Shown: in pieces, positions 1 through 7,103 of the stretch
How the letters are laid out: the number at the start of each line of letters is the position of its first letter
How positions within the stretch are numbered: the first letter of the stretch is position 1
Assembly (NCBI GenBank): GCA_013364255.1
Contig: CP054936.1
Span: 5,660,353-5,724,352, forward strand
Length of the DNA stretch: 64,000 nucleotides
Direction: 5' to 3'
From: Streptomyces seoulensis
GTDB lineage: Bacteria > Actinomycetota > Actinomycetes > Streptomycetales > Streptomycetaceae
Translations under genes and position numbers: made by a program
The notes under the pieces: model-generated
Told to the model about the DNA's origin: nothing
Databases searched by the model: none
What the model saw: only the letters and a program-made list of their open reading frames with translations

Positions 1-531
1 ACCGGTGAGGCGGTGCAGGGCGCCGGTGGTGACGACGAGCTGCGGCGGGTGGCCCGGCAGCCACCAGGCGTCCGGGTACTCGTCCTCCAGCACCAGCATC
101 GGGCCGCGGGCCGCGGGGAGCCCGGCGGGCAGGTCGGGGGCGCGTTCGCGCAGGTGGGCGCGGGCCAGGCCGCGGCGCCGGTGGACCTCGGCGGCCTCCC
201 GGCCGAGCATCGCCGTGGTCCAGGCCGCGCCGCAGGCCAGCAGCAGGGTGAGGACGGCGGCCCACACCGGGGCGGCCGACAGGTCGTAGGCGGCGGTCAC
301 GGCGGGCGGCGCGGGCGCGAACACCTGGTCGCGCACGGTGTGGAAGACGGCCGCCGCGCCGAGCACCAGGGCGGCCAGCGCGCACAGCAGCACGGTGGCG
401 ACCAGGCACTGCCACACCCACAGCGCGACCACGGGCTCCCGTTCGGGCCAGCCGGCCCGGGTCAGCGCGCGGGGGACCGGCACGGCCGTCGTCAGTGCGA
501 CGGCGCACAGCAGGAGCAGACAGACGGTCAT
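1..531 (-). CDS. M56 (BlaR1-type) membrane metallopeptidase, N-terminal part; cut by window start
   Basis: Reading leftward from an ATG at 531, the frame stays open for 177 codons to the first base of the window, so only the N-terminal half is present. It starts with a hydrophobic segment (about residues 1-20), followed by two more (about 38-62 and 90-110). A soluble stretch then includes PQLVVTTGALHRL, which resembles the segment just before the zinc motif in BlaR1/M56 peptidases. The HEXXH motif would lie beyond the window. In actinobacteria these proteases usually sit next to a BlaI/MecI repressor gene. None is visible upstream, so the partner may lie downstream outside the window. The family call is moderately sure and the substrate is unknown. 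Confidence 0.7.
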   Translation of the reverse strand, partial: MTVCLLLLCAVALTTAVPVPRALTRAGWPEREPVVALWVWQCLVATVLLCALAALVLGAAAVFHTVRDQVFAPAPPAVTAAYDLSAAPVWAAVLTLLLACGAAWTTAMLGREAAEVHRRRGLARAHLRERAPDLPAGLPAARGPMLVLEDEYPDAWWLPGHPPQLVVTTGALHRLTG

Positions 532-763
532 GCCACGGACTCCGGTCCTGATCGGAGGGGGCGGATGTCGGGTGGTGCTGTGTGAGGCGGTGCTGAGCGG
601 TGCTGAGAGGTGCCGCGGAGGAGCGTCCGGCCCCGCGACCGGCCCGGGGCCGGCCCCGCGTGCGGCCTGCCGTCAGTATGACGGTGCCGGACGCCGCGAG
701 TCAGGACCCGAGGGCGGCCGAATCGCGCCCCCGGGACCGCCGGCCCCGTCACGGTCGAGCCGC

Positions 764-819
764 GACGCTCACGCCGTGACGCTCACGCCGCGACGCTCAC
801 GCCGCGACGCTCACGCCGT
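764..819. repeat. Four 14-bp tandem repeats overlapping the 3' end of fumarylacetoacetase
   Basis: Four head-to-tail copies of GACGCTCACGCCGY. The last copy supplies the stop codon and last codons of the fumarylacetoacetase gene. The unit is not a multiple of three, so copy-number change just outside the stop would not alter the protein. Confidence 0.8.
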
Positions 820-2022
820 GACGATCCGGCCCGTGACCTCGCCGAGCCCCACCCGCGTGCCGTCCGGGCCCGGCGCCCAGGCCGACAGCGTCACCACGTC
901 GCCGTCCTCCAGGAACGTCCGCTTGCCGTCCGGCAGTTCGAGCGGCTCCCGGCCGTTCCAGGTCAGCTCCAGCAGCGAGCCGCGCTGCGCCGGCTCGGGT
1001 CCGCTCACCGTGCCCGAGCCGTACAGGTCGCCGGTGCGCAGCGAGGCGCCGTTGACCGTCATGTGGGCGAGCTGCTGCGCGGCCGTCCAGTACATGGTGG
1101 AGAACGGCGGCTCGGACACCGTGTGCCCGTTGATCGCGACGGAGATCCGCAGGTCGTAGCCGCCGGGCCCGTCCGCGGCGTCGTCCAGGTAGGGCAGCAG
1201 CGGATGCGTGCGCCGCGGCGGGGCCACCCGCGCGTCCTCCAACGCGTCCAGCGGAGTGATCCACGCCGACACCGACGTGGCGAACGACTTGCCGAGGAAC
1301 GGGCCGAGCGGGACGTACTCCCAGGCCTGGACGTCCCGCGCCGACCAGTCGTTGAGCAGGCAGAGCCCGAAGACGTGCTCGCGGAAGCTCTCCAGCGACA
1401 CCGGCCGCCCGGTCCGCGACGGCACGCCCACCACGAAGCCGACCTCGGCCTCGATGTCCAGCCGCACGGAAGGTCCGAACACCGGCTCGGGGTCGGCGGG
1501 GCCCTTGCGCTGGCCGGCCGGGCGCACCACGTCCGTGCCCGAGACCACCACCGTGCCCGAGCGGCCGTGGTAGCCGATCGGCAGGTGCTTCCAGTTGGGG
1601 GTGAGGGAGTCGGCGGCGTCCGGGCGGAAGATCTGGCCGACGTTGCGGGCGTGGTTCTCGGACGCGTAGAAGTCGACGTAGTCGGCGACCTCGAAGGGCA
1701 GGTGCAGGGTGACCGAGTCGAGCGGGTGCAGGAACGGCGCGACGGTCTCCTGGTGCGCGGGCACCGTCACCCACGCGGTCAGCGCGCGGCGCACGTCCGA
1801 CCAGGCGGTGCGGCCGGCGGCCAGCAGCGGGTTCAGGGTCGGCCGGGCCAGCAGGGCGGCGTACGGCGAGCCGAGCGCCAGGGCCGCGGCGCCCGCGTCC
1901 AGGACGTGGTCGCCGAGCCGGACGCCGACGGTCCTCTCCTGCGATCCGGCGCGGGAGAAGACGCCGTAGGGAAGGTTGTGCGGACCGAAGGGGTCGCCCT
2001 CGGGGACCTCGAAGGGGGGCAT
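811..2022 (-). CDS. fahA: Fumarylacetoacetase
   Basis: Predicted to hydrolyse 4-fumarylacetoacetate to fumarate and acetoacetate, the last step of tyrosine/homogentisate breakdown, in the cytoplasm. The 403-residue length fits the family. The fold signature DFYASENHARNVG (D117, H124) matches the metal and catalytic histidine segment of fumarylacetoacetases, and E191/E193 in DIEAEVG match further metal ligands. GKSFATSVSAWI is also typical. An in-frame start 23 codons upstream exists, but the ATG at 2022 is preceded by AGAGG at good distance and begins the conserved N-terminus. It is divergent from the ATP-grasp gene. No homogentisate dioxygenase gene lies nearby. Confidence 0.93.
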   Translation of the reverse strand: MPPFEVPEGDPFGPHNLPYGVFSRAGSQERTVGVRLGDHVLDAGAAALALGSPYAALLARPTLNPLLAAGRTAWSDVRRALTAWVTVPAHQETVAPFLHPLDSVTLHLPFEVADYVDFYASENHARNVGQIFRPDAADSLTPNWKHLPIGYHGRSGTVVVSGTDVVRPAGQRKGPADPEPVFGPSVRLDIEAEVGFVVGVPSRTGRPVSLESFREHVFGLCLLNDWSARDVQAWEYVPLGPFLGKSFATSVSAWITPLDALEDARVAPPRRTHPLLPYLDDAADGPGGYDLRISVAINGHTVSEPPFSTMYWTAAQQLAHMTVNGASLRTGDLYGSGTVSGPEPAQRGSLLELTWNGREPLELPDGKRTFLEDGDVVTLSAWAPGPDGTRVGLGEVTGRIVTA

Positions 2023-2143
2023 CGGTACTGCCTCTCTTTCGTCTGCCGTGCGTGCCGTGCGGGCCGGACCGCGTTCGTGCGGTCGGGCCACACGTTACGG
2101 GGGCGCCGGCCGTTTCCGGCAGTGTCTAAAGAGTTTGCAATGT

Positions 2144-2172
2144 CCCAATTGGCCTTGTCGGAGCGCCCAATT
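2144..2172. promoter_or_regulatory. Direct CCCAATT repeats in the divergent fahA / ATP-grasp control region
   Basis: CCCAATT occurs at 2144-2150 and 2166-2172, 22 bp or about two helical turns apart. The first copy is part of the palindrome CCAATTGG. This AT-richer island stands out from its GC-rich surroundings between the two divergent starts, so it may be a regulator site. No regulator gene is adjacent. Confidence 0.3.
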
Positions 2173-2235
2173 CCGGCTTAGCGTCCTTTGGGCGCGGACG
2201 GGCTGAACCGCTCCGCAGGACACGTGGGGGGACCC

Positions 2236-3507
2236 GTGGCCAGGAGAACCGTCGGCGTGCCGTTCGAGGCCGACCCGGACGTGCCGGGGCTCGTCGTCAA
2301 GTTCGGCGACTACCCGCTGCACCACGGCGGGGTGGGGGCGATCCGCAGCCTGGGCCGGGCGGGCGTCCCCATGTACGCCGTCACCGAGGACCCGTACACC
2401 CCGGCGGCCGCCTCCCGGTACCTCCGACGCGCGTTCGTCTGGCCGACCACCGGCACGGAGGACGCGGGCCGCCTGGTGGAGGGCCTGCTGCGGATCGCCC
2501 GCCGGATCGGCCGCCCGGCCGTCCTGGTGCCCACCGACGAGGAGGCCGCCGTCCTGATCGCCGAGCACCGGGGCGCGCTCGCCGGCCCCTTCCTCTTCCC
2601 GCCCGTCGAGCCCGGCCTGCCGCGCCGCCTGGCCAGCAAGCAGGGGCTGCACGAACTGTGCGTGGAGCACGGCGTGCCGAGTCCGGCGGCCGCCTTCCCG
2701 GGGTCGTACGACGAGATCGCGGCGTTCGCCGAGACGGCCCGCTTCCCGGTGGTGGTCAAGAACCGCGAGGCGTTCGTGCGGCGCAGCCGGCCGGCCGTGC
2801 ACGGCACCACCCGGGTCGCCACCCGCGCGGGACTGCTCTCGCTCGCCCGCGACTGGGGCGAGCGGCCCGGCGTGATCCTTCAGGAGTACCTGCCGCGCGA
2901 GCAGGCCGAGGACTGGATCGTGCACGCCTACTTCGACCGCGACTCCACCCCGCTCGCCCTGTTCACCGGCGTCAAGGTGCGCTCCTGGCCGCCGCACGCG
3001 GGCATGACGGCGAACGCGTACGTGGTGGACAACCCCGAACTCGCGGACCTCGCCGCGCGGTTCGTCAAGCAGATCGGCTTCACCGGGATCGCCGACCTCG
3101 ACCTGCGCTTCGACCGGCGCGACGGGCGGTACAAGCTGCTGGACTTCAACCCGCGCGTGGGCGCCCAGTTCCGGCTGTTCGAGAGCGAGGCGGGGGTGGA
3201 CGTGGTGCGCGCCATGCACCTCGACCTGACCGGGCGGCGCGTCCCGGAGGGGGAGCAGCGGGCCGGCCACCGCTACGTCGTGGAGAACATCGACCTGCCC
3301 GCCTGGCTCGCCTACCGGCGCAGCGGCTACACCACCCCGCACGCCCCGGCGCGGGCGAGCGGGACCGAGCTGGCCTGGCTGGCGGGCGACGACCCGATGC
3401 CGTTCCTCACGATGCTCGCCCGCTTCGTGCGGCCGGGGGCCCGGCACCTGTACCAGCTGTGGCGCACCAGTCGGCGCGGCGGCGGCCCGCCCGGCACGGG
3501 CGCCTGA
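2236..3507 (+). CDS. ATP-grasp domain protein (carboxylate-amine ligase-like)
   Basis: A 423-residue soluble protein with an ATP-grasp fold. The N-terminal part (VVKFGDYPLHHGGVGAIRSL) resembles the pre-ATP-grasp domain. The middle has the ATP-binding segments VVVKNREAF and VILQEYLPRE, and the C-terminal part has the metal site LLDFNPRVGAQFR. Family members join a carboxylate to an amine or thiol with ATP, but the substrate cannot be told from sequence. I chose the GTG at 2236 because a GGGGGA sits just before it. A TTG 16 codons upstream is in frame but lacks a binding site. No recognisable biosynthetic partners lie alongside; the downstream HAD phosphatase is separated by a repeat array. Confidence 0.8.
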   Translation: MARRTVGVPFEADPDVPGLVVKFGDYPLHHGGVGAIRSLGRAGVPMYAVTEDPYTPAAASRYLRRAFVWPTTGTEDAGRLVEGLLRIARRIGRPAVLVPTDEEAAVLIAEHRGALAGPFLFPPVEPGLPRRLASKQGLHELCVEHGVPSPAAAFPGSYDEIAAFAETARFPVVVKNREAFVRRSRPAVHGTTRVATRAGLLSLARDWGERPGVILQEYLPREQAEDWIVHAYFDRDSTPLALFTGVKVRSWPPHAGMTANAYVVDNPELADLAARFVKQIGFTGIADLDLRFDRRDGRYKLLDFNPRVGAQFRLFESEAGVDVVRAMHLDLTGRRVPEGEQRAGHRYVVENIDLPAWLAYRRSGYTTPHAPARASGTELAWLAGDDPMPFLTMLARFVRPGARHLYQLWRTSRRGGGPPGTGA

Positions 3508-3547
3508 GCGGACCTATGCGGATGCGGTCATCTCGCCCGGGACGAGC

Positions 3548-3711
3548 GGGGGTTGGCCGGTGCGAGGGGGTCCGTGCGCGCGGGGGTTGGCCGGTGCGCG
3601 GGGGTGCGTGCGCGCGGGGGTTGGCCGGTGCGCGGGGGTGCGTGCGCGCGGTGGTTCCGGGGGCGCCCGGGGTGCGTGCTCGCGGTGGTTCCGAGGGCGC
3701 CGGAGGTCCGT
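3548..3711. repeat. 34-bp tandem repeat array (about five units)
   Basis: Three near-identical 34-bp units start at 3548, 3582 and 3616, each built on GGGGGTTGGCCGGTGCG. Two diverged units continue in the same period from 3650 and 3684. The array ends in the promoter region of the HAD gene. It is extremely G-rich on the plus strand. Confidence 0.85.
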
Positions 3712-3716
3712 ATTCT
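3711..3716 (+). promoter_or_regulatory. Candidate -10 box for a leaderless HAD transcript
   Basis: TATTCT fits the TANNNT -10 pattern and ends six bases before the ATG at 3723. Transcription would therefore begin at the start codon itself. There is no well-placed ribosome binding site, which agrees with a leaderless mRNA. The -35 is not clear. Confidence 0.4.
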
Positions 3717-3722
3717 CTGATC

Positions 3723-4535
3723 ATGGCCGCTCCCCCTCCCCCCGCGTACGCCCTCATCGCCACCGACCTGGACGGAACGCTGCTGCGCGGCGACGACACC
3801 GTGTCCGAACGCTCCCGCGCCGCGCTCGCCCGGGCGGCGGCGGCCGGCGCCCGGCACCTCGTGGTGACCGGACGGCCCGCGCCGCGGGTGCGGCCGCTGC
3901 TGGCGGCCCTCGGCGGGCCGGGGCTGGCGGTGTGCGGCCAGGGCGCCCAGCTCTACGACGCCGTGGCGGACCGGCTGCTGTGGTCGGTCACCCTGGACCG
4001 GGAGACGGCCGAGACCGCGCTCGGCAAGATCGAGGCCGAGGTGGGGGAGGTGTACGCCGCGGTCGACCAGGACGGCGTGGACGGGCTCACCCTGATCGAG
4101 CCCGGGTACCGCATGCCGCACCCGACCCTGCCCGCCCGGCGGGTCGAGCGGCGCGACGAGCTGTGGCGGGCGCCGATCAGCAAGGTGCTGCTGCGCCATC
4201 CCGCCCTGAGCGACGACGAGTTGGCGGCGGCGGCCCGGGGCGTGGTCGACTCGCTGGCCACGGTCACCATGTCGGGGCCGGGGACCGTGGAGCTCCAGCC
4301 GTGCGGCATCACCAAGGCGACCGGTCTCGCGCTGGCCGCCGAGCACCTCGGGCTCGGCCGGGAGAGCGCCCTCGCCTTCGGCGACATGCCCAACGACATC
4401 CCGATGTTCCGGTGGGCTGCCCGGGGCGTCGCCATGGCCAACGCCCACCCCGAACTCCTGGCGGTGGCCGACGAGGTCACCACGTCGAACGAGGACGACG
4501 GCATCGCCGTCGTCCTCGACCGGTTGTTCGCCTGA
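3723..4535 (+). CDS. HAD superfamily phosphatase, Cof/IIB type
   Basis: A 270-residue cytoplasmic hydrolase of the Cof-type HAD family. Motif I DLDGTLL places the nucleophile and acid at D15 and D17. VVTGR is motif II, the lysine of ISKVLL is motif III, and GDMPNDIPMF is motif IV. The large C2B cap between motifs II and III fits sugar-phosphate or other small phosphoester substrates, but the real substrate is not visible. The ATG at 3723 is the first start before motif I. A GGAGGT lies about 17 bases upstream, too far to be effective, hence the leaderless proposal. It stands alone between the 34-bp repeats and the convergent SLT gene. Confidence 0.88.
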   Translation: MAAPPPPAYALIATDLDGTLLRGDDTVSERSRAALARAAAAGARHLVVTGRPAPRVRPLLAALGGPGLAVCGQGAQLYDAVADRLLWSVTLDRETAETALGKIEAEVGEVYAAVDQDGVDGLTLIEPGYRMPHPTLPARRVERRDELWRAPISKVLLRHPALSDDELAAAARGVVDSLATVTMSGPGTVELQPCGITKATGLALAAEHLGLGRESALAFGDMPNDIPMFRWAARGVAMANAHPELLAVADEVTTSNEDDGIAVVLDRLFA

Positions 4536-4574
4536 GGCGGGCCGGGCCGCTGGGGGCGGCCCGGCCGGGCTCGG

Positions 4575-5054
4575 TCAGTACGCGCTGTAGACGTTGTCGA
4601 TCGAGCCGTAGCGCGCCGCGGCGTAGTTGCAGGCGGCGGTGATGTTCGCGACCGGGTCGTAGATGTCGAACGACGTGCCGGCCACGTGGTACGTGTTGAA
4701 CGTCGGCTGGATCACCTGGAGCAGACCCTTGGACGGGATGCCCTTGGCGGCGTTGGAGTCCCAGAGGTTGATGGCCAGCGGGTTGCCGGAGGACTCGCGG
4801 ATGATGTTGCGGTGGATGCCGTTGTAGGAGCCCGGGATGCCCTTCTCGGCCATGATCGCCAGGGACTCGCGGATCCAGCCGTCGAGGTTGTTCGGGTACG
4901 AGACCGAGCTGACGGCCTTGGTGGTGGCCGGGGCCGCGGAGGCGCTGGTGGCGCCGATCAGCGGGACGGCGAGGACGGCGGCACCGGTGCCGCTGACGGC
5001 GAGGGTGCGCAGGATGCGGGCGGTACGGGTACGGCGCTGACCGGTTGCGGCCAT
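4575..5054 (-). CDS. Secreted lytic transglycosylase-like (SLT fold) protein under a c-di-AMP riboswitch
   Basis: A 159-residue exported protein predicted to cleave peptidoglycan glycan strands. Residues 1-40 form a twin-basic, hydrophobic signal peptide ending ATSASA, with cleavage expected near residue 40. The mature part has the SLT signature IIRESSGNP with catalytic Glu87, then KGLLQVIQPTFN at about 109-120 and NITAACNYAAARYG, typical of the goose-lysozyme/SLT fold. The ATG at 5054 follows AGAGGAAG at good distance. Its leader is a ydaO-type riboswitch, the usual control of actinobacterial cell-wall hydrolase and Rpf genes. It is short for a transglycosylase and has no LysM or other anchor. 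Confidence 0.9.
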   Translation of the reverse strand: MAATGQRRTRTARILRTLAVSGTGAAVLAVPLIGATSASAAPATTKAVSSVSYPNNLDGWIRESLAIMAEKGIPGSYNGIHRNIIRESSGNPLAINLWDSNAAKGIPSKGLLQVIQPTFNTYHVAGTSFDIYDPVANITAACNYAAARYGSIDNVYSAY

Positions 5055-5065
5055 GGGGGACTTCC

Positions 5066-5235
5066 TCTCCGTCGCCTGCGAGGTGAGCTGTCGGGTTCGG
5101 GCGGGGAGGTGCCCGGCCGCGCCCCGAAGGGCACGGCTTCACCCCGAGCCGTTCCGGCACGGCGTACGACGTAGGACGACGTACGGCGCTCCGGCCCGGC
5201 GACTTACCTGGGTCCCCCGCTCCTGCCATGGGTGT
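5066..5235 (-). ncRNA. c-di-AMP riboswitch (ydaO/yuaA type) in the leader of the SLT gene
   Basis: Read on the minus strand, the leader shows the ydaO-type conserved blocks in order: GCGGGGGACC (from about 5220), GGGGTGAAGCC (5145-5135), and the 3' block CCCGACAGCTCACCTCGCAG (about 5095-5076) followed by GGCGAC. The start codon follows about 20 bases after the 3' block. Ligand binding is known to reduce expression of the downstream gene in this class. The exact 5' edge (helix P1) was judged by eye. Confidence 0.93.
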
Positions 5236-5290
5236 CGGTTCGTTGGATTCGGGCGGCGGCAGGATTCGGCGTTCCGCCCGACTGGCCCGG

Positions 5291-5320
5291 AACGTATGCG
5301 AGAGCACATGTCCAGAACAA
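5291..5320 (-). promoter_or_regulatory. Promoter for the riboswitch-SLT transcript
   Basis: On the minus strand TTGTTC (5320-5315) and TACGTT (5296-5291) are 18 bases apart, a good vegetative sigma (HrdB-type) match. The predicted transcript starts near 5284 and would have a leader of about 230 bases containing the whole riboswitch. Confidence 0.55.
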
Positions 5321-5462
5321 GTGCCGAAACCACACCTCGTCCTAATTGACCTTGGTCTGGGGCGTTTGGGATGCTTGATCCTTTGCATTCGCCAAGAGTC
5401 AACTGGCTTGCCGGGAACGGGAAAGCGGGGTGTCGCGACGGGCCGGGGTGAGGGGGCCCCGC

Positions 5463-5476
5463 GTGACTCAAGTCAC
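5463..5476. promoter_or_regulatory. Crp-like site 1
   Basis: GTGACTCAAGTCAC is a palindrome with 6-bp arms and fits the Streptomyces Crp pattern GTG-N6-GNCAC exactly. It lies about 143 bases upstream of the SLT -35 box. Confidence 0.5.
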
Positions 5477-5558
5477 GGTTTGCCGGGCGGGAGGGCAATA
5501 ACGGCTAAGCGGAATTGGGATGCCAATACGGTTAAATCGGGCCATGGCGCTCACGTAT

Positions 5559-5572
5559 GTGACGGTCGTCAC
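5559..5572. promoter_or_regulatory. Crp-like site 2
   Basis: GTGACGGTCGTCAC fits GTG-N6-GNCAC. With flanks it reads TGTGA-N6-TCACT, one base off the classical CRP consensus. It is 96 bp from site 1 and about 270 bp upstream of the polyprenyl synthase start. Confidence 0.5.
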
Positions 5573-5658
5573 TTCTGGTGACGTCCTGGCCCTGGCGTAC
5601 GTGTGTACCTGTGGGCATGTGTGCGAGGGAGGGCGACCGCAGTACGGGAGGAGCGAGT

Positions 5659-5699
5659 CGATATATATCTGTTCATACCTGGCGATGAGATGTATATCG
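5659..5699. promoter_or_regulatory. AT-rich inverted repeat upstream of the polyprenyl synthase gene
   Basis: CGATATATATCT (5659-5670) and AGATGTATATCG (5688-5699) form 12-bp arms with one mismatch and a 17-bp spacer. An AT-rich block like this is rare in the window. It could be a regulator operator or the start of a structured leader. Confidence 0.4.
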
Positions 5700-5843
5700 G
5701 GCGCGATCCGATACCGCCTGGCCTGTAGAGGTGGGCACTGGCGGTGATCGAAACCTGACCGGATACGCTGACTTGAGTGATGGCAGCGACCTATCGACAA
5801 ACCGTGTAATCGCCAGCAGACACCAGCAGACAGGAGACACCTC

Positions 5844-6854
5844 GTGACCGTCGTCGGGCCATTCGGGCTGAGCGTGCGGGACCAGGCTGTCGAAGCCGAT
5901 GTCCAGGCCGGGTTGACGGCTGTCGAGGAAGGGTTGCTCGAAGCCACCAAGAGCGAGGTCCCCTTCATCACGGAGGCCGCGCAGCACCTCGTCAAGGCGG
6001 GCGGGAAGCGGTTCCGGCCCCTGCTCGTCATGCTCGCGGCGCAGTTCGGCGACCCGTACGCGCCCGGGATCGTGCCCTCGGCCGTGGTCGTGGAGCTGAC
6101 CCACCTGGCGACGCTCTACCACGACGACGTCATGGACGAGGCCGCGGTGCGCCGCGGGGTGGCCAGCGCGAACACCCGCTGGGCCAACTCGGTCGCGGTG
6201 CTGACCGGCGACTTCCTGTTCGCCCGCGCCTCCCAGATCCTCGCCGACCTCGGTCCCGAGGCGGTCCGGGTGCAGGCCCTGGCGTTCGAGCGGCTGGTCA
6301 CCGGCCAGATCCTGGAGACCGCGGGACCGCAGGACGGCCGGGACCCGGTCGACCACTACCTGGACGTCCTGGCCGGCAAGACGGGCTCGCTGGTCGCCGT
6401 CTCCTGCCGGTTCGGCGCGATGATGTCGGGCGCCGACGAGACGGTCGTGGACGTGCTGACGCAGTACGGCGAGCGGCTCGGCGTCGCCTTCCAGCTCGCC
6501 GACGACGTCCTGGACATCGCCTCCGACTCGCACGAGTCCGGCAAGACGCCCGGCACCGACCTGCGCGAGGGCATCGCGACCCTGCCCGTGCTGCGGCTCC
6601 GCGAGCGCGCGGCGCGGCTGGGACAGGCCGAGGACGTCGCCCTGTGCGAACTGCTCGCCTCCGACCTCGCCGACGACGCCCGGCTCGCCGAGGCGCTGAC
6701 CGCGCTGCGCGCCCATCCGGCCCTGGAGCAGGCCCGCCGGGACACCGTGCGCTACGCCGAGGAGGCGCGCGCGGCGCTGGCCCCGCTGCGGGAGTGCGAC
6801 GCCAAGGCGGCGCTGCTCCAGCTGTGCGACGCGGTGGTGCACCGGGCCGGCTGA
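5844..6854 (+). CDS. Long-chain polyprenyl diphosphate synthase (menaquinone side chain)
   Basis: A 336-residue trans-isoprenyl diphosphate synthase. The first Asp-rich motif is HDDVMDE (D94, D95, D98) and the second is DDVLD at 220-224. GGKRFRP at 53-59 is the conserved substrate-binding arginine region. The residues before the first motif (LATLY) lack the bulky pair typical of short-chain enzymes, so a long product such as a C40-C45 chain for menaquinone is likely. The GTG at 5844 follows CAGGAGA. In Streptomyces this gene lies in the same neighbourhood as complex I genes, which use menaquinone, so the context supports a quinone role. Chain length cannot be fixed from sequence. Confidence 0.9.
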   Translation: MTVVGPFGLSVRDQAVEADVQAGLTAVEEGLLEATKSEVPFITEAAQHLVKAGGKRFRPLLVMLAAQFGDPYAPGIVPSAVVVELTHLATLYHDDVMDEAAVRRGVASANTRWANSVAVLTGDFLFARASQILADLGPEAVRVQALAFERLVTGQILETAGPQDGRDPVDHYLDVLAGKTGSLVAVSCRFGAMMSGADETVVDVLTQYGERLGVAFQLADDVLDIASDSHESGKTPGTDLREGIATLPVLRLRERAARLGQAEDVALCELLASDLADDARLAEALTALRAHPALEQARRDTVRYAEEARAALAPLRECDAKAALLQLCDAVVHRAG

Positions 6855-6893
6855 CGCCGCCCGCACCCCCCGCTTCCCGGCGCTCGTCGTCCG

Positions 6894-6907
6894 GTCCCCT
6901 AGGGGAC
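6894..6907. terminator. Palindrome downstream of the polyprenyl synthase gene
   Basis: GTCCCCTAGGGGAC is a perfect 14-bp palindrome 40 bp past the stop. It is flanked by CGCCGCCC and GGGCGGCG, which could extend the hairpin. There is no T-run, as is common in Streptomyces terminators. It could instead be an operator. Confidence 0.35.
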
Positions 6908-6930
6908 GGGGCGGCGAGGCCCCTGGATGT

Positions 6931-6947
6931 CATACCCCAGTCGTATG
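6931..6947. promoter_or_regulatory. Inverted repeat upstream of the LolA-like/ABC operon
   Basis: CATAC-N7-GTATG is a perfect inverted repeat. Its layout resembles the short inverted repeats bound by NarL/LuxR-type response regulators in front of Streptomyces ABC exporter operons. No regulator gene is adjacent. Confidence 0.35.
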
Positions 6948-7103
6948 CGCGGTTGCCTCCGCGGGCTGACGTATCTTCGCCGCCGATTTGGTCGGATGGA
7001 AGTACGGACCACACCACTCCTCACCGATTCGGGTGAGAATGGCGGCTCAGGGTGGGGACAGTACCGACGGGCAGCCGCCGCCGACCACGGAGGTAGGGCA
7101 GAC

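Larger units (their letters stand above)
5236..5843. other. Long control region between the SLT and polyprenyl synthase genes
   Basis: About 600 bp with no convincing gene. It holds the SLT promoter, two Crp-like palindromes and the AT-rich inverted repeat listed separately. A possible -10 box TACGCT at 5764-5769 would start the polyprenyl synthase transcript near 5776, but no good -35 is visible. Base composition is lower in GC than the flanking genes. Confidence 0.6.

Noticed and set aside
3548-3711. The 34-bp repeats as a CRISPR array
   Set aside because: There are no unique spacers between units, the repeats are contiguous, and there are no cas genes.
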